In this document: piece after piece, positions 51,044 to 60,775 of the stretch | Position numbering within the stretch: position 1 is the stretch's first letter | Layout of the letters: every line of letters begins with the position of its first letter | NCBI RefSeq assembly: GCF_040372045.1 | Contig: NZ_BAABWH010000002.1 | DNA: 64,000 nt | Strand: one strand, 5' to 3' | Source: Thalassolituus sp006212115 | GTDB lineage: Bacteria > Pseudomonadota > Gammaproteobacteria > Pseudomonadales > Oceanobacteraceae | Notes under the pieces: generated by a model | The model's database searches: none | What the model was told of the DNA's origin: nothing | What the model saw: the letters and a program-made list of their open reading frames with translations, nothing else | Position numbers and translations under genes: made by a program

Positions 51044-51237
51044 GCAGTCCTCTCTGTTGTTCGGGCAGTGTCGCGGGTGTTTAGTCAAATAAAGCCAGAA
51101 AAAGATATCGCCCCACGCCGTCTTACAATCAAAAGAATCAAGACGATGTCGCCGGGGTATGCTGTAATGTACCTGCTGCTGAACAAATTTCTATGAACAG
51201 CGTCACTACAGCGTTAATCCTAAACCAAGCTAACACA

Positions 51238-51939
51238 ATGTCTACCGTTCAAGAGAACTATAAAGAAGTCTGTGCCCGCGTTGATGCTGCCTGTATCAAA
51301 GCCGGTCGGGAGCGCCAACAGGTTCGTCTTCTGGCTGTCAGTAAGACCAAGCCTGCAGACATGGTTCGCGACTGCTACCAGCTCGGGCAAACTGCATTTG
51401 GCGAAAACTATTTGCAGGATGCACTGGAGAAAATCGACGCATTACGTGATCTTCCAGACATCGAGTGGCACTTTATTGGCCCTCTTCAGTCGAATAAAAC
51501 GAAAGCCGTTGCGGAGAATTTTCACTGGTTGGAAACGCTCGATCGCGAAAAGATCGCCCGTCGACTGAACGATCAGCGCCCGCCCGCACTGCCGCCTCTT
51601 AACGTTCTTATTCAGATCAACATCAGTGATGAGGACCAAAAAAGTGGGATTTCCTCCACGGAAGTTCAAGCTTTTGCGCAGACTCTTGCATCCTTGCCTA
51701 GACTGAAGGTGCGTGGTCTGATGTGCATCCCGGAAGCAACCGATGACGAGCAACGCCTGCAACAGCAGTTCGAGCGCATGCAACAGCTTTCACGGGACCT
51801 GACCGCCCGGTACCCCGAGGCCAACGTACTCTCAATGGGCATGTCCAGTGACCTGGAATTGGCCATTGCTTGTGGTTCAACAGAAGTGCGTATTGGTACA
51901 GATATATTTGGCGCCCGGAACACTCCGGCTGCTCAGTGA
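51238..51939 (+). CDS. yggS: YggS-family PLP homeostasis protein
   Basis: A protein of 233 residues from the ATG at 51238 (or 248 from 51193; neither has a strong ribosome site). The PLP Lys is in LLAVSKTKP, followed by FGENYLQDALEKI, WHFIGPLQSNKT, and the C-terminal SMGMSSDLELAI and EVRIGTDIFG. It has an alanine-racemase-like TIM barrel, binds pyridoxal phosphate and buffers its level. It lies next to pilT and proC as in many proteobacteria. Confidence 0.95.
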   Translation: MSTVQENYKEVCARVDAACIKAGRERQQVRLLAVSKTKPADMVRDCYQLGQTAFGENYLQDALEKIDALRDLPDIEWHFIGPLQSNKTKAVAENFHWLETLDREKIARRLNDQRPPALPPLNVLIQINISDEDQKSGISSTEVQAFAQTLASLPRLKVRGLMCIPEATDDEQRLQQQFERMQQLSRDLTARYPEANVLSMGMSSDLELAIACGSTEVRIGTDIFGARNTPAAQ

Positions 51940-51970
51940 CGAGACAGAACGACATATTCAGGAATCATCC

Positions 51971-52789
51971 ATGACTCAGATTGCATTTATCGGCGGTGGC
52001 AACATGGCTACCAGTATCATTGGCGGACTGATCCGTGAGGACGCCGTCAATCCGGATCTTATTCATGTCAGTGATCCGGGAGAAGAACAGCGACAGAGAC
52101 TTGAAGCTGACTTCAAGGTCCATACACACGCCGAGAACCTCGACGCCATTGCCAACGCCACCGTTGTTATCCTTGCGGTAAAACCGCAAATGATGAAAGA
52201 GGTTCTGGCACCGCTGGCGGCGACTCTTACTGCTCGCCAGCCATTGCTGATTTCCGTTGCGGCGGGGATCAGCCTGCCAACCCTGCAAGCGTGGAGTGGC
52301 TGCAAAGCCGTTGTTCGCGCAATGCCGAACACACCAGCTCTGACCGGAACAGGTGCGACGGGTCTGTTTGCCAGCGACGAAGTGTCTCTCGATCAGCGCA
52401 ATCTGGCCGACACCCTGATCGGTGCGACCGGTATCGCCGTTTGGGTGAAAACGGAAGCAGAGATTGATGCGGTGACCGCTTTATCCGGTAGCGGCCCAGC
52501 CTATTACTTCCTGATGATGGAGTCGATGATCGCTGCGGGTATTAAATTAGGCTTAAGTGAAGACACAGCTCGTCGCCTGACTCTGCAAACCGCATTGGGA
52601 GCAGGCAAAATGGCCAGCGCCTCGGAGGTCGCGCCAGACGAACTGCGCCGCCGGGTAACATCGCCGGGAGGCACGACGGAGCAGGCTATCGCGACCTTTG
52701 AGGGCGCTCACCTGCGCGACATCGTCCAGGCGGCCATGGACGCAGCAGCGCGCCGGGCTGCGGAACTCAGCGACGAGTTGGGTAATTAA
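51971..52789 (+). CDS. proC: Pyrroline-5-carboxylate reductase
   Basis: A protein of 272 residues from the ATG at 51971. The Rossmann motif is IAFIGGGNMATSIIGGL, then AVKPQMMKEV, RAMPNTPALTGTGATGL, and the C-terminal ALSGSGPAYYFLMMESMI and RRVTSPGGTTEQAI. It makes proline with NAD(P)H. It lies 31 bp after yggS. Confidence 0.97.
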   Translation: MTQIAFIGGGNMATSIIGGLIREDAVNPDLIHVSDPGEEQRQRLEADFKVHTHAENLDAIANATVVILAVKPQMMKEVLAPLAATLTARQPLLISVAAGISLPTLQAWSGCKAVVRAMPNTPALTGTGATGLFASDEVSLDQRNLADTLIGATGIAVWVKTEAEIDAVTALSGSGPAYYFLMMESMIAAGIKLGLSEDTARRLTLQTALGAGKMASASEVAPDELRRRVTSPGGTTEQAIATFEGAHLRDIVQAAMDAAARRAAELSDELGN

Positions 52790-52958
52790 GACAGCTTTCC
52801 GTATTACGTAATAGAAAGGGGGTGAAATAGTAACGCCCCGCCCCCATACACAGAGCTGAATGATTTTCGCGGCTAATCTGGCGTCGCAGAGACATAGCCA
52901 GTGGTAAAGCGATTGCCAGCATTGGGCAGTCAGGCCGCGCACAACAACTGGAGTATTC

Positions 52959-53555
52959 ATGGGTTCACCACTCACACAAGCCGGTCTTTTGCTGGTTAAT
53001 GCCATCGGCAGTATTGTTCTGCTGATTGTTATGATGCGCTTTCTGCTGCAACTGGTCCGTGCGGATTTCTACAATCCGATTTCGCAAATGATCGTGAAGT
53101 TCACCAATCCCATGTTGATTCCGTTACGCCGGGTCATCCCGGGGCTCGGAGGTCTGGACGTTGCCTCGCTCGTATTGGCTATCGGTGTGCAATATCTGAT
53201 ACTGGCGCTGATCCTGATGCTTGCGACTGGTGGAGCCAATCTGCCATTTATCGAAATGGTCGGATGGGCCTTTGTCGGAATCCTGAAGTTACTGTTCAGC
53301 ATTTACTTCTGGGGCATGCTGATCGTCGTCATCGCGTCTTGGGTGGCACCGGGCTCCTATAACCCAGCGCTCATTCTGATCAACCAGCTGTTAGAGCCCC
53401 TGATTCGTCCGATTCGTAAAATTCTGCCCGACATGGGTGGGCTGGATCTGTCTCCGCTTGTCGTCATGCTGGGTATTCAGCTCGCAGAAGTGTTGGTGCT
53501 GTATCCACTGAAACAGGTTCTGGGTATCCCGTCCGGCCTGATTATGGGCCTGTAA
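52959..53555 (+). CDS. yggT: YggT family membrane protein
   Basis: A protein of 198 residues with two YggT units, each with two transmembrane helices. DFYNPISQMIVKFTNPMLIPLRRVIPG and SYNPALILINQLLEPLIRPIRKILPDMGG are the paired conserved segments. The family is linked to osmotic tolerance and, by synteny, to division. A CTGGAG site precedes the ATG. It lies between proC and metX. Confidence 0.92.
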   Translation: MGSPLTQAGLLLVNAIGSIVLLIVMMRFLLQLVRADFYNPISQMIVKFTNPMLIPLRRVIPGLGGLDVASLVLAIGVQYLILALILMLATGGANLPFIEMVGWAFVGILKLLFSIYFWGMLIVVIASWVAPGSYNPALILINQLLEPLIRPIRKILPDMGGLDLSPLVVMLGIQLAEVLVLYPLKQVLGIPSGLIMGL

Positions 53556-53716
53556 GCGGCTACCCCTGAAAACACTAGCCTTACAAACGCTTCGGGTGGC
53601 TGCACAAGCTGCCCGATCGCTCTTCCCTCCCAAGTAAATGGTACGGTCAGTGCCAACGCGACTGCATCCCTGATAAACTTGCCTCTTTTCAGCTTCTAGA
53701 TGGATATCCAACGCCA

Positions 53717-54877
53717 ATGCCGGACGTTATCCCAAACGACTCGGTGGGTCTGGTCACCCCTCAAATCCAGCACTTCGATGAGCCACTGACACTGCGCAGC
53801 GGTCGGGTGTTAGAAAAGTACGACCTGATCTACGAAACCTATGGTGAACTCAATGCCGACCGTTCGAACGCGGTATTGATCTGCCACGCCCTCAGTGGTG
53901 ATCACCATGCTGCGGGCTACCACAGCATGGATGATAAGAAACCCGGTTGGTGGGAAACTTGTATTGGTCCGGGCAAGCCCATCGATACCAATCGCTTTTT
54001 TGTCGTGTCGCTGAACAACCTTGGAGGCTGCGCAGGCTCAACCGGCCCAACCAGCACCAATCCTGAGACGGGCAAACCTTACGGACCAGAGTTTCCAATC
54101 GTCGCTGTTCGCGACTGGGTGAACAGCCAGGCGCGTCTTGCTGATGTGCTGGGCATCGATGTCTGGGCTGCGGTCATTGGTGGATCTCTTGGCGGCATGC
54201 AGGTGCTGCGCTGGTCAATACAGTTCCCAGAGCGCCTCAAGCACGCTGTAGTGATTGCTTCAGCACCAAAACTGTCTGCACAGAATATTGCTTTCAACGA
54301 AGTTGCCCGCCAAGCCATCGCCAAAGACCCCGACTTCCACGACGGCTGGTATCAAGAGAAAAATACACTACCCAAAGCGGGCTTGATGCAAGCTCGTATG
54401 CTTGGCCACCTGACGTATCTGTCCGACGATGCCATGCGCCAGAAATTTGGTCGTGAGTTGCGCGAAGGAAAACTGAATTACAGTTTTGCACCTGAATTTC
54501 AGGTGGAAAGCTACCTGCATTACCAGGGCGAGAAATTCAGTACCCGGTTTGATGCCAACACCTACATGTTGATGACCAAGGCACTGGACTACTTTGATCC
54601 AGCGCGGGATCACGACAACGATCTGCGTAAATGTCTGAGTCAGGCACAGTGTCGCTTTCTGGTGATGTCATTCACCACGGACTGGCGCTTCGCACCGGCC
54701 CGCTCGGAGGAAATCGTCAACGCACTGATCCATGCCGATAAAGAGGTCAGCTACGCCTGCATCGAATCAGATAATGGCCACGATGCTTTCCTGCTGCCCA
54801 TCCCACGCTATCTGGATATCTTTCAGGCCTATATGGACGGTGTTGCAGAGCGTAGCTTTGAAGGAGCCACGGCATGA
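53717..54877 (+). CDS. metX: Homoserine O-acyltransferase MetX
   Basis: An alpha/beta-hydrolase of 386 residues. The nucleophile is in GGSLGGMQVLRWS, and DNGHDAFLLP carries the His. SGDHHAAGY and GGCAGSTGPTSTNPETGKPYG follow the family pattern. It acylates homoserine for methionine synthesis; the Pseudomonas-type metX-metW pairing favours the succinyl-CoA-using form (MetXS), which cannot be settled here. It overlaps metW by four bases. Confidence 0.95.
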   Translation: MPDVIPNDSVGLVTPQIQHFDEPLTLRSGRVLEKYDLIYETYGELNADRSNAVLICHALSGDHHAAGYHSMDDKKPGWWETCIGPGKPIDTNRFFVVSLNNLGGCAGSTGPTSTNPETGKPYGPEFPIVAVRDWVNSQARLADVLGIDVWAAVIGGSLGGMQVLRWSIQFPERLKHAVVIASAPKLSAQNIAFNEVARQAIAKDPDFHDGWYQEKNTLPKAGLMQARMLGHLTYLSDDAMRQKFGRELREGKLNYSFAPEFQVESYLHYQGEKFSTRFDANTYMLMTKALDYFDPARDHDNDLRKCLSQAQCRFLVMSFTTDWRFAPARSEEIVNALIHADKEVSYACIESDNGHDAFLLPIPRYLDIFQAYMDGVAERSFEGATA

Positions 54878-55476
54878 TTGAATTACGCCAGGACTTGGCC
54901 ATCATCCAGAAGTGGGTTCGTCCCAACAGTGAAATACTCGATCTGGGCTGCGGACAGGGTGAGCTACTCAGCTACCTTAAGCGCGAAAAAAACGTTCACG
55001 GTTACGGGTTAGAAATTAATCCTGAAAAAATTACCGCCTGTATTCGCAATGGCGTCAACGTTATCGAGCAGAATCTCGACAACGGGCTGGGTAATTTCGA
55101 GGACCAAAGCATTGATACCGTGATCATGACGCAGGCATTACAGGCTGTGAAACGTCCTGATGAACTACTCGACGAAATGCTGCGCATTGGCAAAGAAGCC
55201 ATCGTCACCTTTCCGAATTTTGGTTACTGGAAAACGCGTTTTTATCTGTTATTAAAAGGCCGCATGCCGATGTCGGATACGCTGCCATATAACTGGTATG
55301 ACACGCCGAATATTCACATGTGTACATTCCGTGATTTTGAGATTTTATGTCACGAAAAAGGCATTCGTATTCTTAATAAAACAGTAGTCGACGATCAACA
55401 TCGCGAACACTGGAGTATTGGACTCTGGCCAGCCATGCTGGGCGAAATTGCTGTCTACCACATTACCCGAAAATAA
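54874..55476 (+). CDS. metW: Methionine biosynthesis protein MetW
   Basis: A SAM-binding-like protein of 200 residues. Motif I is ILDLGCGQGELLSYL, then YGLEINPE, then TVIMTQALQAV, FPNFGYWKTRFYLLLKGRMP and LPYNWYDTPNIHMCTFRDFE. It is needed with MetX for homoserine succinylation in Pseudomonas-type organisms and starts in the ATGA overlap with metX. Confidence 0.95.
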   Translation: MIELRQDLAIIQKWVRPNSEILDLGCGQGELLSYLKREKNVHGYGLEINPEKITACIRNGVNVIEQNLDNGLGNFEDQSIDTVIMTQALQAVKRPDELLDEMLRIGKEAIVTFPNFGYWKTRFYLLLKGRMPMSDTLPYNWYDTPNIHMCTFRDFEILCHEKGIRILNKTVVDDQHREHWSIGLWPAMLGEIAVYHITRK

Positions 55477-55491
55477 GCTCCGGAATACACC

Positions 55492-56088
55492 ATGACTAAA
55501 ATCGTACTGGCCAGTGGCAACAAAGGTAAATTGCGCGAGTTTTCCGCCATGTTTGAGCAACACTTTGCAGATCAGAACGTTGTCCTGGTGCCACAAACCG
55601 AACTGGATGTCAGTGATGCCGACGAAACCGGTCTGAGCTTTGTAGAGAATGCCATTATCAAGGCGCGTCATGCCTGTCAGGTAACCGGCCTCCCCGCACT
55701 GGCTGATGATTCAGGTATTGAGATTGATGCACTCGATGGTGCCCCCGGTATCTACAGTGCGCGCTACTCGGGTGAAGGCGATCAGGCAAACAATGCAAAA
55801 GTGTTGGCGAATATGGCGAACGTCGAAGAAGCGCAACGCAGTGCACGCTTCCAATGCGTACTTGTCTATATGCGCCACGCCGAAGATCCCACCCCACAGG
55901 TGTTTCAGGGCGCATGGGAAGGCCGTATTCTCACAGAAGCATCGGGTAGCGAAGGATTTGGTTACGACCCTATCTTCTACGTCCCAAGCGAACAGTGCAG
56001 CGCAGCAGAACTCAGCCGCGAACGTAAAAATCAGCTATCCCATCGCGGGCAGGCCATCCAGCAATTACTGGCGCGCTGGCGTCCGTAA
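55492..56088 (+). CDS. rdgB: dITP/XTP pyrophosphatase (HAM1 family)
   Basis: A protein of 198 residues. Motifs: IVLASGNKGKLREFSAMF, LADDSGIEIDALDGAPGIYSAR, GSEGFGYDPIFYVP and KNQLSHRGQA. It removes non-canonical purine triphosphates from the nucleotide pool. It lies 15 bp after metW. Confidence 0.96.
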   Translation: MTKIVLASGNKGKLREFSAMFEQHFADQNVVLVPQTELDVSDADETGLSFVENAIIKARHACQVTGLPALADDSGIEIDALDGAPGIYSARYSGEGDQANNAKVLANMANVEEAQRSARFQCVLVYMRHAEDPTPQVFQGAWEGRILTEASGSEGFGYDPIFYVPSEQCSAAELSRERKNQLSHRGQAIQQLLARWRP

Positions 56089-56110
56089 TACTGGATAGCC
56101 AGTACCACAC

Positions 56111-57274
56111 ATGTCTGTCTTGCCACCTCTTAGCCTCTATATTCACGTGCCATGGTGTGTGCGTAAGTGCCCTTATTGTGACTTTAATTCGCACGAGAGC
56201 CAGGGCGACATCCCGGAAGCGGACTACATCAGTGCATTAATAGAAGATCTGAAGCAGGATCTTCATTGGGTGCAAGGTCGGGAGATTCAAAGTATTTTCT
56301 TTGGTGGTGGCACCCCCAGCCTGTTATCAGCGAAAGCCTACGACACCCTCTTTGATGGACTGACCCGCCACTTATCATTCAGCGAAAATATTGAAATTAC
56401 ACTGGAAGCAAACCCCGGGACATTTGAGGCTGAAAAATTTAACGGCTACCGCCGGGCTGGAATAAACCGCTTATCGATGGGCATTCAGAGCTTCGATCCG
56501 GAACAGCTGAAAAAATTGGGGCGAATTCACGATAAAGAACAGGCATTACGTGCCATCGATATGGCGAGAGACGCCGGATTCGATAATTTTAATCTCGATT
56601 TAATGCATGGACTGCCAGATCAAACGCCAGAGCAGGCACTGCTCGATCTCGATACTGCACTGGCGTTTCACCCGCCCCATCTGTCCTGGTATCAACTGAC
56701 GATCGAACCTAATACGGATTTTTATAAGCGCCCGCCTGTTTTACCAGAGGACGACATTCTCTGGGACATTCAAGAGCAAGGGCAGGCACGTCTGGCGGAG
56801 GCCGGTCTCAAGCAATATGAAATCTCAGCCTACGCGCGCCCCGGTCGGCAGGCACGACATAATATTAATTACTGGCGCTTCGGAGATTATCTGGGAATTG
56901 GTGCGGGTGCACATGGGAAAATCACGATTGCCGGGCCGGAAGGTCATCGCGTACTGCGCTCGCAGAAGGCGCGCCTACCCAAACGCTACCTCGATCAAAC
57001 GCGTCAGTTTCTGAGTGCCACCGACATCATCGCCAGCGATGATATTGCCTTCGAATGCATGATGAATGCCCTACGACTGCACAGCGGTATCAGTATCACC
57101 GACTTCGAACAGCGAACTGGTGTCACCCTCGACAGCCTGAGTAAACCCATGCAAAAGGCCGAGTCACTGGGGCTAATCGAGCGTGCTCAGGTAAACAATC
57201 AGGACTACATCCGCGCATCAGAACGTGGCAAACAGTACCTTAACGAACTGCTCTCGTTGTTTCTCACTGACTGA
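56111..57274 (+). CDS. hemW: Radical SAM heme chaperone HemW
   Basis: A protein of 387 residues. The cluster motif HVPWCVRKCPYCDFNSHE is at residues 12-29, then FFGGGTPSLL, RLSMGIQSF and NLDLMHGLPDQT. A C-terminal HemN-C winged-helix part follows. It lacks the extra N-terminal region of coproporphyrinogen oxidase HemN, so it is HemW, which binds heme. It lies 22 bp after rdgB and ends the housekeeping block. Confidence 0.95.
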   Translation: MSVLPPLSLYIHVPWCVRKCPYCDFNSHESQGDIPEADYISALIEDLKQDLHWVQGREIQSIFFGGGTPSLLSAKAYDTLFDGLTRHLSFSENIEITLEANPGTFEAEKFNGYRRAGINRLSMGIQSFDPEQLKKLGRIHDKEQALRAIDMARDAGFDNFNLDLMHGLPDQTPEQALLDLDTALAFHPPHLSWYQLTIEPNTDFYKRPPVLPEDDILWDIQEQGQARLAEAGLKQYEISAYARPGRQARHNINYWRFGDYLGIGAGAHGKITIAGPEGHRVLRSQKARLPKRYLDQTRQFLSATDIIASDDIAFECMMNALRLHSGISITDFEQRTGVTLDSLSKPMQKAESLGLIERAQVNNQDYIRASERGKQYLNELLSLFLTD

Positions 57275-57313
57275 ATGCGCACTCCAGCAAACTTCTCGAA
57301 ATACGTTATCGTA

Positions 57314-58174
57314 TCAGCAGGCAACCGAATACGTATCTGTAAGGTACGCCTGAGCAGCAGCCACGCCCATGTCATATCCTGCAACCAGCTTACGCTCATT
57401 CATACAAAGACGTGACACAGCAAATTCCGGCGGTGGTGCAATAACCCGGATGCTGCAGCCCGGCGGCGGTGCCAACATAAAATCGAGGCTGTCGTTGTAC
57501 TGCTGGCTACGGTATTTCATCGCTTGTAACAGCCCCGGTTCCTGACCAAACACTTTATCCAGTAGCCACTGGCTCTGACCGTCTTTCTTGCGAAACCCCA
57601 GAGGCTGCGACAACACCACGGTAATCTCTGTGGCGCCCATATTCCATGCCTGACGCACTGGAATCGAGTCGGCAACACCTCCGTCGACATAGCGTTCATT
57701 ATTCACAAGAACCTGCGACCGATAGAGATAGGGGATGGCACAGCTTGCCACCATAGCATCGTGAATATTGCTGGGCGTTACAGGAATATAATGTGCACTC
57801 CCGGACTCGACATGGGTCGCCGTTGCATATAAGTCCATACCCTCGGCAAACTCAGCTAACGGCAATTGCTGCTGCGTGTAGTGCCATAACCAGTGCACGT
57901 CTGTCATATGCCCACCGCGGAAAAAACGCATTGGACTGAAAAACTCTCTCTGTCGAGCGTAATCAATAATTGCGGTGCGTGCCCGGCCCGCTTGACGCGA
58001 GAGGTAGCCACTCAGGTTCGTCGAGCCCGCCGATACGCCAATCGCAAAATCAAACGGAGAATACTGATCAGCAAGAAACTGATCGATGACACCACTGGCA
58101 AAAATACCGCGCATTGCGCCGCCTTCGACGACAATCGCCCGACGTCCGGCTGTCCTGTGTTGAGGGTCATGCAT
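57314..58174 (-). CDS. Patatin-like phospholipase
   Basis: A protein of 286 residues. The patatin oxyanion loop is VEGGAMRGIF, the catalytic Ser48 lies in GVSAGS, and the Asp dyad is in DGGVADSIPV. It is of the YjjU/RssA size class, with no signal peptide. It is single; 129 bp of space to its 5' side holds the terminator of the ectoine operon. Confidence 0.9.
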   Translation of the reverse strand: MHDPQHRTAGRRAIVVEGGAMRGIFASGVIDQFLADQYSPFDFAIGVSAGSTNLSGYLSRQAGRARTAIIDYARQREFFSPMRFFRGGHMTDVHWLWHYTQQQLPLAEFAEGMDLYATATHVESGSAHYIPVTPSNIHDAMVASCAIPYLYRSQVLVNNERYVDGGVADSIPVRQAWNMGATEITVVLSQPLGFRKKDGQSQWLLDKVFGQEPGLLQAMKYRSQQYNDSLDFMLAPPPGCSIRVIAPPPEFAVSRLCMNERKLVAGYDMGVAAAQAYLTDTYSVAC

Positions 58175-58303
58175 TTTTCCGTCTCCTCGTACTCTCTGAC
58201 GTAATCAATGCTATGAAGGATGACGATGAATTTGGTTCCGGTGAAATTGGTTTTCTGCATTGCGCTGATAGAAAACACCGTTGCAACGCCAGACAAAGCG
58301 GTC

Positions 58304-58328
58304 AAAAAAGCCGGCATATTCGCCGGCT
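58304..58328 (-). terminator. Intrinsic terminator of the ectoine operon
   Basis: AGCCGGC pairs with GCCGGCT around a six-base loop; on the reverse strand a T run follows. It lies 30 bp beyond the stop of the TPR gene, so it ends ectABC-ask-TPR. Confidence 0.85.
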
Positions 58329-58357
58329 ATTCAGAGTCGAAACGCATGATCAGTGCG

Positions 58358-59266
58358 TCAGGAATCCACTTGAGTCATGGAGATGAACTCATCGAGTTCG
58401 CGTAATCTCTCAAAGCTCGGGTCATGAGCCGCCTGCTCACGCAGTGCCTCAGATGTCTCGATGGCCTCGGACAGATCCCGCAAGGCTTCTTCAATGTAGC
58501 CACTTTCAGCATGCGCACAGGCACGTTGATATTTGGCGTGGCTGTTTTCCGGATCAATCGTCAGTGCCCGGTTAGCCAGGGCATTCGCCCACTGCGCCTG
58601 ACCCAACGATAACGCGGCATCGGCTTTGTAGGTAATGGCTTCTACATCCTCTGGTCGCAACCCCAGAATCTGATCGTAGATCGCAATCTTATTCTGAGCG
58701 CTGGACTCCTGAGACGCCTTCAGCCACAACGAATGGACTTCGTTGGTCAGCTCAATCTCTTCCTGCGTTGCAGCAATGTGGCGCGACTTACTGTGCAATT
58801 CACGCTCAAGTTTTTCGAGGCGCTCCTCGTAAGAACTGGTGATCCGTTGAATCTCATCGTTCGCCAGGGCGCTGGCACGCTCTTTAATTTCGCGTAATGA
58901 ATTCCATCCGATCAGGACCAGTAACGTCGACGCTCCGGCGATCAGATAGAAAAAATACGTGACCGTATCCGTCGCATACATCAGCGCTTTATCGGCAACT
59001 TCCAACTCACGGTCGGTCATTTTTTCTGTGACTTCTACCCGGTGATCCGCCAACATCTGACGCAGCGTTTTCACTTCATCAAGCAGATAGCGCTCGGTGA
59101 ACGGAGAGTACAAAGGCGCATTAAGCGCCTCTATCGTTTGTTCTGCTTTCGCTTGCTGGGCATCTACATCCCCAGACGTTTCAGCGTGCACCCGCTCTGG
59201 TAAAAGCACCAGAGCAGACGCAAAGGCCATCAGTGACAACACCAGATTCCAGACAGTGCGAATCAT
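58358..59266 (-). CDS. Membrane-anchored TPR/coiled-coil protein coupled to the ectoine operon
   Basis: A protein of 302 residues. A signal peptide ends near VHA (27); a transmembrane helix follows at about 104-120 (FFYLIAGASTLLVLIGW), then a coiled coil (ERASALANDEIQRITSSYEE and on) and three TPR-like repeats at about 205-285 (DVEAITYKADAALSLGQAQWA, SHAKYQRACAHAESGYIEEA). Start and ask stop share ATGA, so it is translated with ask. I do not know this as a standard ectoine gene. It could scaffold or sense turgor; that is speculation. Confidence 0.8.
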   Translation of the reverse strand: MIRTVWNLVLSLMAFASALVLLPERVHAETSGDVDAQQAKAEQTIEALNAPLYSPFTERYLLDEVKTLRQMLADHRVEVTEKMTDRELEVADKALMYATDTVTYFFYLIAGASTLLVLIGWNSLREIKERASALANDEIQRITSSYEERLEKLERELHSKSRHIAATQEEIELTNEVHSLWLKASQESSAQNKIAIYDQILGLRPEDVEAITYKADAALSLGQAQWANALANRALTIDPENSHAKYQRACAHAESGYIEEALRDLSEAIETSEALREQAAHDPSFERLRELDEFISMTQVDS

Positions 59267-60717
59267 GCTGACTGCACCGCTTGCCAGTCACTGTTACTTT
59301 CAATCAGACCACTGTGCAGTGCTTTCACCGCCGCAGCGTAATCCTGATCAGCCACGATGAACATCATATCGACTTGGCGCATCGCCTGGTGCACAGAAAG
59401 AATGTTCACACCGGCATCAGACAGAGCAGACGCCGCTGAAGTTAACAAGCCCGGTACCTTCATATCACTGCCGATGGCACTGACCATCGCCATTTTTTCA
59501 ACGCGGATATCAGCACTGGTGTAATTCGCCTGTAAGCGATCCATCAACCAGTTGATACGGCGCTTGTTACCTTTCAGATAAAAGGTCACGGTATTGGCAT
59601 TAAAGTCTTTCGTCAGAACACGTACGCCCGATTCAAAAACGAGATCGTTCATTTTCTGGCCGTAAGACGGGTCGCCGACCATATCCTGATCGAACAACTC
59701 GAGCGCCCAGACATTACGAGTGCCCGCAATGATTTCGACCTTAGGCGTCTTACTGCTGTAATCGCTGCGGATCTCAGTACCACCGTGCTCTGGCTCAAAG
59801 GTGTTCTTCACGCGCAGCAAAATATTACGCTTGCGCAAACCGGCCGCCGCACGGGGATGAATCGCTTCCATACCCAGGTTAGCCAGCTGATCCGCTACGT
59901 CATAGTTGGTCAGTCCGATCGGGTGGACGTTTTCTGCTCCGACCATTTCTGGGTCGGCGGTACTCAGGTGATATTCTTTGTGAATAATGGCTTCACCGGC
60001 GTCGGTCACGGTCGCCACTTTTGAAAACGTCATTTCGCTGTAACCGCGATCATAGGTTTTCATCAGGCCTTCGCGGCACTGGGTATAACCCGTGACGATG
60101 GGCATTTCCTGAGTGAAATCAACGTCCGCAAATGCGTCTTGAATATGATCTTCCAGTGTCTGCTGACTGTCAGAGCGCCAGTTAGTCAGGTCAATAAAGC
60201 GTGCATTAATGTCGTTAAGCTTCAACAGCTGGACTGAGTTGTAGGCACTGTGTGCTTCACCAAGTGCACTGAGCATTTCGCGTACACGATGCAAGTGGTC
60301 ATCCAACTGAAAATGTCCAAACGTACACACATTTTCGAGGTGCTCAAGGCACTGTTTAACATCTTCGATGCGGCTACTGATAAACTGGTCTGAACGACGA
60401 CGGACGATATCCTGCCCTTCGAACATTTCTTCATTCATTGCCAACATCGCAGCCTGCACCTCGTACAGTTTCTGCTGCCATGGACGTTTTTCGTCCATCT
60501 CTGAGAACAGAGCATAAACCCCGGGCTCGCCGGTCTTTTTATGCTCGAGCAGACCATTGGTCATGCCCGCGTATGCAGACACCACAAAGGCGCGCTGATA
60601 CAGGGTTTTCTCAGTGCCATTATGTGGCACTTGAGGACGCTGCCAGATATTCTTCAGTACATCCTGGTAGCGACTCATTGACGTGCCACCAATTTTTTCT
60701 ACGCTGTGTTTAATCAT
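59263..60717 (-). CDS. ask: Aspartate kinase, ectoine-pathway form (Ask_Ect)
   Basis: A protein of 484 residues. The start VEKIGGTSMSRYQDV carries the nucleotide-binding KxGGTS motif; the ending with two ACT-like segments (VRVLTKDFNANTVTFYLKGN; VSAIGSDMKVPGLLTSAASALSDAGVN) is typical. Ask_Ect forms are usually less sensitive to Lys/Thr feedback and supply aspartyl phosphate toward diaminobutyrate. It lies 58 bp after ectC and overlaps the TPR gene by four bases. Confidence 0.93.
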   Translation of the reverse strand: MIKHSVEKIGGTSMSRYQDVLKNIWQRPQVPHNGTEKTLYQRAFVVSAYAGMTNGLLEHKKTGEPGVYALFSEMDEKRPWQQKLYEVQAAMLAMNEEMFEGQDIVRRRSDQFISSRIEDVKQCLEHLENVCTFGHFQLDDHLHRVREMLSALGEAHSAYNSVQLLKLNDINARFIDLTNWRSDSQQTLEDHIQDAFADVDFTQEMPIVTGYTQCREGLMKTYDRGYSEMTFSKVATVTDAGEAIIHKEYHLSTADPEMVGAENVHPIGLTNYDVADQLANLGMEAIHPRAAAGLRKRNILLRVKNTFEPEHGGTEIRSDYSSKTPKVEIIAGTRNVWALELFDQDMVGDPSYGQKMNDLVFESGVRVLTKDFNANTVTFYLKGNKRRINWLMDRLQANYTSADIRVEKMAMVSAIGSDMKVPGLLTSAASALSDAGVNILSVHQAMRQVDMMFIVADQDYAAAVKALHSGLIESNSDWQAVQSA

Positions 60718-60775
60718 TATTCTCTCGCTGATCCGGTTAATTAAAGTGTGTGGTCAGTTTCCCGACCGTCACGGA

